This document shows, in pieces, positions 13,308-13,309 of a stretch of 13,309 nt of DNA. Within the stretch, counting starts at the first letter, position 1. Each line of letters begins with the position of its first letter. Location of the stretch: the NCBI GenBank assembly GCA_038063195.1, contig JBBTVO010000028.1, forward strand, positions 1 through 13,309, in the 5' to 3' direction. A program made the translations under genes and the position numbers. Below the pieces are notes generated by a model. The model saw only the letters and a program-made list of their open reading frames with translations, was not told the origin of the DNA and ran no database searches. This DNA is from JBBTVO01 sp038063195. GTDB lineage: Bacteria; Patescibacteriota; Microgenomatia; Levybacterales; UBA12049.

Positions 13308-13309
13308 TC

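Overview
The window is an AT-rich, tightly packed bacterial segment. It looks like Candidate Phyla Radiation (Patescibacteria), perhaps Microgenomates. The reasons are minimal intergenic space, an unusually short TsaB, a DUF5679 mini zinc-ribbon protein, a CAP-domain membrane protein next to a 90-residue three-helix protein, and small lineage-type hypotheticals. This placement is inferred from gene content and style, not from a marker gene.

Layout. (1) Positions 1-1062 hold three t6A tRNA-modification genes in a row: the 3' end of tsaE, then tsaC, then a tsaB with only the N-terminal lobe. A 24-bp perfect palindrome lies between tsaE and tsaC. (2) Positions 1075-12346 look like one long plus-strand operon. 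Junctions are 4-bp ATGA overlaps or gaps of 0-11 nt. The order is CAP-domain membrane protein, three-helix membrane protein, rfbA, NUDIX hydrolase, rfbB, rfbD-like reductase, UDP-glucose dehydrogenase, rmd, gmd, UDP-glucuronate decarboxylase, polyprenyl-phosphate sugar synthase fused to GtrA, and a GT-C membrane glycosyltransferase. (3) At 12347-12640 a consensus promoter, a 66-codon gene of unknown function and a bidirectional hairpin terminator form a stand-alone unit. (4) At 12655-13272 a GC-rich stem-rich element, a DUF5679 gene (minus strand), a heptamer-phased inverted repeat array, an orphan Shine-Dalgarno sequence and a small one-helix membrane protein gene (minus strand) follow.

How the genes work together. 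The operon makes three families of activated sugars: dTDP-6-deoxyhexose (RfbA, RfbB, RfbD), GDP-D-rhamnose (Gmd, Rmd), and UDP-glucuronate then UDP-xylose (UGDH, UXS). The last two genes would load a hexose on a polyprenyl phosphate, move it across the membrane and transfer it on the outside. This fits synthesis or decoration of a cell-surface glycan or glycoprotein. No rmlC epimerase is present; a NUDIX gene lies between rfbA and rfbB.

No defence system, phage, transposase, CRISPR array, rRNA or tRNA is visible. The most unusual DNA is the 12.6-13.0 kb intergenic region. There a phased heptamer array appears to have come between a strong ribosome-binding site and the DUF5679 start codon. A second notable signal is that two promoters place their -10 box exactly 6 nt before a start codon, as expected for leaderless mRNAs. 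No stretch over 300 bases lacks a gene.
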